DNA from: CBFGTJ01 sp965651815 | Lineage (GTDB): Bacteria > Actinomycetota > Acidimicrobiia > Acidimicrobiales > Microtrichaceae | Assembly: GCA_965651815.1 (NCBI GenBank) | Contig: CBFGTJ010000129.1 | Span: forward strand, 1-9,122 | DNA length: 9,122 nucleotides | Direction of reading: 5' to 3' | Made by a program: the position numbers and the translations under genes | Part shown: piece after piece, positions 6,959-9,122 of the stretch | Position numbering within the stretch: position 1 is the stretch's first letter | Layout: each line of letters begins with the position of its first letter | Notes under the pieces: model-generated | Told to the model about the DNA's origin: nothing | What the model saw: the letters and a program-made list of their open reading frames with translations, nothing else | Database searches by the model: none

Positions 6959-6964
6959 TACCGT
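6959..6964 (+). promoter_or_regulatory. Candidate -10 box for leaderless sbcD transcription
   Basis: TACCGT fits TAnnnT and ends 7 nt before the GTG start codon of sbcD at 6972, so transcription would begin at or next to the start codon. This agrees with the lack of any Shine-Dalgarno sequence before that GTG. Leaderless mRNAs are common in actinobacteria. No clear -35 hexamer is visible. Confidence 0.45.
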
Positions 6965-6971
6965 TTGGTGC

Positions 6972-8198
6972 GTGCGGATCCTCCACACCTCCGACTGGCA
7001 CCTCGGGCGGCTGTTCCACGGCGCCTCCCTGCTCGACGAGCAGGCTCGTGCCGTCGCGCGCATCGCCGAGCTCGCCGCCGATGCCGAGGTGGACGTCGTG
7101 GTCGTCGCGGGTGACCTGTACGACCGGGCGATCCCGCCGTCGGACGCGGTGGAGCTGTTCGACGACGCGCTGCTGCAGCTGCGCCGGGCGGGCGCGTCGG
7201 TGGTCGCGATCGCCGGCAACCACGACTCCGCGGTGCGGGTCGGCTACGGCGACCGGTTGCTGAGCGAGGCCGGGGTGAGCGTGCGGGGCGACGCGTCCCG
7301 CACCGGCGAGGCGGTCGAGATCCCCGCCACCGACGGGGGCCCGCCGCTCGTCGTGTACCCGGTGCCCTACCTCGACCCGCTGCGCACCGCGCACCTCGCC
7401 GAGGGCGATCCGGTGCTGGAGGACGCCACGAGGGGCGACGCCGCCGACGGGGGCGCGGCCGTCGAGGGCGAGCGGCGCCGCTTCACCCACCACGACGCGA
7501 TGGCGTGGGCGATGGCACGGGTGCGCGCCGACCTCGCCCGGCGCGGCCCGGCGCGCTCGGTCGTGGTGGCCCACACGTTCCTGACCGGCGGCAACCCGTC
7601 GGAGTCGGAGCGCGAGCTGACGATGGGCCACGTCGAGCAGGTGCGCCTCGACGTCTTCGACGGCATCGACTACGTGGCGCTCGGCCACCTGCACCAGGGC
7701 CAGGCGTTCGACGGCGGCCGCGTCGCCTAATCGGGGTCCCCGCTGCCGTACTCGTTCTCCGAGCAGCACCACACCAAGGCGGTGCGCATCGTGGACCTCG
7801 GCCCCGACGGTTCCGTGGAGGTCGAGGTCGTGCCGCTCGGGGTCGGCCGCCCGCTGCGCACGCTCACCGGGGAGCTCGAGGAGCTGCTCGCCGACCCGTC
7901 CCTCGCGGATGCCGAGGGCGCGTGGGTGCGTGCCCGGCTGACCGACCGGCGCCTCCCGTTGCAGGCGATGGCACGGCTGCAGCGCCGCTTCCCCCACGCG
8001 GTGGAGCTGCACCACGAGCCCGCCGGGGTCGACGACACCGAACCGACCCGGCGCTCCGCCGCGCAGACCCGTGAGGCCGACCCGTTCGAGCTGGCGGTCG
8101 AGTTCCTGCGCACCCAGCGGGGCGTCGAGCCCGACGACGAGGAGCGCCGGCTGCTCGCGGACGCGTTCGAGCACGTGCGCCAGGGGGTGTCGGGATGA
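6972..8198 (+). pseudogene. sbcD: SbcD exonuclease subunit (Mre11-like), interrupted by in-frame TAA
   Basis: SbcD is the metallophosphoesterase subunit of SbcCD, which cuts hairpins and protein-blocked DNA ends. GTG 6972 gives the canonical N-terminus (V/M)RILHTSDWHLGR. Metal ligands are all present before the break: D8 and H10 (SDWH), D48 (GDLYD), N83-H84 (GNHDS), H201 and H239/H241 (LGHLH). At 7728-7730 a TAA replaces the Tyr of the conserved YSGSP motif, and the same frame resumes with SGSPLPYSFSEQHHTK and runs to TGA 8198. Without the stop the protein would be 408 residues, normal for the family. With it, a 252-residue product keeps the catalytic core but loses the capping and SbcC-binding part. 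One C-to-A (or T-to-A) change explains it. The 3' end overlaps sbcC by ATGA. It may be a true pseudogene, a recent mutation, readthrough, or a sequence error. Confidence 0.88.
7728..7730 (+). other. sbcD: Premature in-frame TAA in sbcD
   Basis: The codon lies between GGRVA and SGSPLPYSFSE, where SbcD proteins have Tyr. No insertion or deletion is needed, since both flanks are in one frame and family-like. The other four complete genes here (mgtC-like, DGPF, sigma factor, permease) and the original sbcD terminus all use TGA, so TAA is otherwise unused as a gene end in this window. Confidence 0.9.
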
Positions 8199-9122
8199 GG
8201 CCGGTGCTGCTGACCCTCACCGCGTTCGGCCCCTACGGCGGCACCGAGCAGGTCGACTTCGACCAGCTCGAGGCCGAGGGCCTCTTCCTCATCCACGGCC
8301 GCACCGGCGCGGGCAAGACGTTCCTGCTCGACGCGATGACCTTCGCCCTCTACGGCAGGGTCGCGGGTGGGCGCACCGTGTCGTCGCTGCGGTCCGACTT
8401 CGCGGACCCCCGGGCGGAGCCGATGGTCTCGCTCGAGTTCCGTTCCCAGGGCGCCACCTGGCTGGTCGAGCGGGTGCCGAAGCACCAGCGGGCCAAGCTC
8501 CGGGGCGAGGGCATGGTCGACAAGCCCGCCAAGGCGAACCTGTCGCGCCGGGCGCCGGACGGGACCTGGGTCACCGTCGCGACCGGTGTGGGCGAGGTCG
8601 ACCGGAAGGTCTGCGAGCTCGTCGGGCTCAGCGCGGCGCAGTTCCAGCAGGTGATCCTGCTACCGCAGGGCCGGTTCGAGGAGGTGCTGCGCGCCACCTC
8701 CGAGCGGCGCGAGGAGCTGCTCAAGACGCTGTTCGACACCCAGCTGTACGAGGCGGTCGCGCAGCACCTCGACCACCTGGCCAGGGCCGAGTGCGACGCG
8801 GTGGAGCACACCCACCGACACCTCGAGCAGCTGCGCAGGCAGGCCGCGCAGCGCTGGGCCGAGGTCCAGCCCGACCCCGATGCGCACCGGGACGGCGACG
8901 GCGACGCCGGCGACGGCGCCCACGACGGGGATGACGAGCCGTGGGCTCCCGCTGACCAGGCGGAGCTCGACGAGCTGCTCCGCACGGTGGAGGCGCACAC
9001 CGACAGCGCCCGCCGCATCGCGGAGCGCGCCGCGGCGCGGGCCGACGCCGCGCGCCGGGCACACGACGAGTGCGAGCGCGCGATCGAGCGCTGGGAGCGC
9101 CGGGTCCAGCTGCGCAACGCCG
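8195..9122 (+). CDS. sbcC: SbcC ATPase subunit (Rad50-like), partial (3' end beyond right edge)
   Basis: SbcC is the SMC-like ATPase partner of SbcD and controls nuclease access to DNA ends. The 309 visible residues start MRPVLLTLTAFGPYGGTEQVDF, the typical SbcC N-terminus. The Walker A motif is GRTGAGKT at 35-42, with Arg and final Thr where many relatives have Pro and Ser, followed by LLDAMTFALYGRV. The Q-loop region FQQVILLPQGRFEEVL is at 150-165. From about 165 the sequence is heptad-like, Glu/Arg/Ala/Leu-rich, as at the root of the long coiled coil. An Asp/Gly-rich insertion at about 226-249 interrupts it. The ATG overlaps the sbcD stop (ATGA), so translation is probably coupled. The zinc hook, signature motif and Walker B lie beyond the window. 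The premature stop in sbcD could lower its expression by uncoupling or polarity. Confidence 0.95.
   Translation, partial: MRPVLLTLTAFGPYGGTEQVDFDQLEAEGLFLIHGRTGAGKTFLLDAMTFALYGRVAGGRTVSSLRSDFADPRAEPMVSLEFRSQGATWLVERVPKHQRAKLRGEGMVDKPAKANLSRRAPDGTWVTVATGVGEVDRKVCELVGLSAAQFQQVILLPQGRFEEVLRATSERREELLKTLFDTQLYEAVAQHLDHLARAECDAVEHTHRHLEQLRRQAAQRWAEVQPDPDAHRDGDGDAGDGAHDGDDEPWAPADQAELDELLRTVEAHTDSARRIAERAAARADAARRAHDECERAIERWERRVQLRNA
8891..8937 (+). repeat. sbcC: Imperfect GACGGC-type hexanucleotide repeat within sbcC
   Basis: GACGGC occurs twice in tandem, then GACGCC, GGC and GACGGC, followed by degenerate GAC/GAT-rich units to about 8937. All steps are multiples of three, so the frame is kept. 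It encodes an Asp/Gly-rich acidic stretch (DGDGDAGDGAHDGDDE). Such short units can expand or contract by slippage. Confidence 0.5.

Noticed and set aside
6945..8174. A 409-codon minus-strand frame opposite sbcD, which could suggest that the sbcD damage reflects a different true gene.
   Set aside because: The product lacks recognisable domains, and sbcD on the plus strand carries all phosphoesterase motifs plus the ATGA coupling to sbcC.
7731..8198. A separate gene starting at GTG 7782 for the C-terminal half of SbcD.
   Set aside because: There is no properly spaced ribosome binding site before 7782, and the frame is continuous with sbcD except for the one TAA. Reinitiation is possible but unsupported.

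Overview
The window is about 9.1 kb of very GC-rich, gene-dense DNA. Coding frames have G/C in most third positions, GTG starts are common, start/stop overlaps occur, and two divergent genes have TAnnnT -10 boxes placed for leaderless transcription. With an ECF42-type sigma factor next to a YCII/DGPF gene and actinobacterial-type SbcCD, this points to a high-GC Actinomycetota chromosome. Acidimicrobiia or a relative is possible, but the class is a guess. I see no tRNA, rRNA, CRISPR array, transposase or phage gene.

Layout, left to right. (1) 1-724, minus strand: the 5' part of a gene for a tandem-repeat dimeric alpha/beta-barrel-like protein of unknown role, running off the left edge. (2) 725-967: a divergent intergenic region with a 22-bp near-palindrome (889-910) that looks like an operator. 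(3) 968-1471, plus: a short MgtC/SapB-family membrane protein. (4) 1604-1969 and 1979-3229, plus: a YCII/DGPF small protein and an ECF42-like sigma factor with a long C-terminal TPR-like extension. They form a two-gene unit preceded by TGTCGA-N17-CGAC, which matches the ECF42 target promoter as I remember it, so the unit is probably autoregulated. (5) 3273-6776, minus and convergent with the sigma factor: a 10-TM FtsX/MacB-type ABC permease fused through a proline-rich linker to a C-terminal bacterial PH-like domain. No ATPase gene lies beside it. (6) 6777-6971: a divergent promoter region, possibly with a 30-codon leader ORF overlapping the permease start. (7) 6972-8198 and 8195-right edge, plus: sbcD and sbcC, the Mre11/Rad50-like DNA repair nuclease pair, overlapping by ATGA. 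sbcD has an in-frame TAA at 7728-7730 in place of a conserved tyrosine codon.

The modules look functionally independent: a possible ligand-binding protein, an ion/virulence-type membrane protein, a stress sigma-factor circuit, a membrane complex subunit and DNA repair. The two most striking points are the permease-PH fusion without an ATPase partner and the single-codon interruption of sbcD. The interruption leaves the whole metal-binding core but removes the capping and SbcC-contact region.
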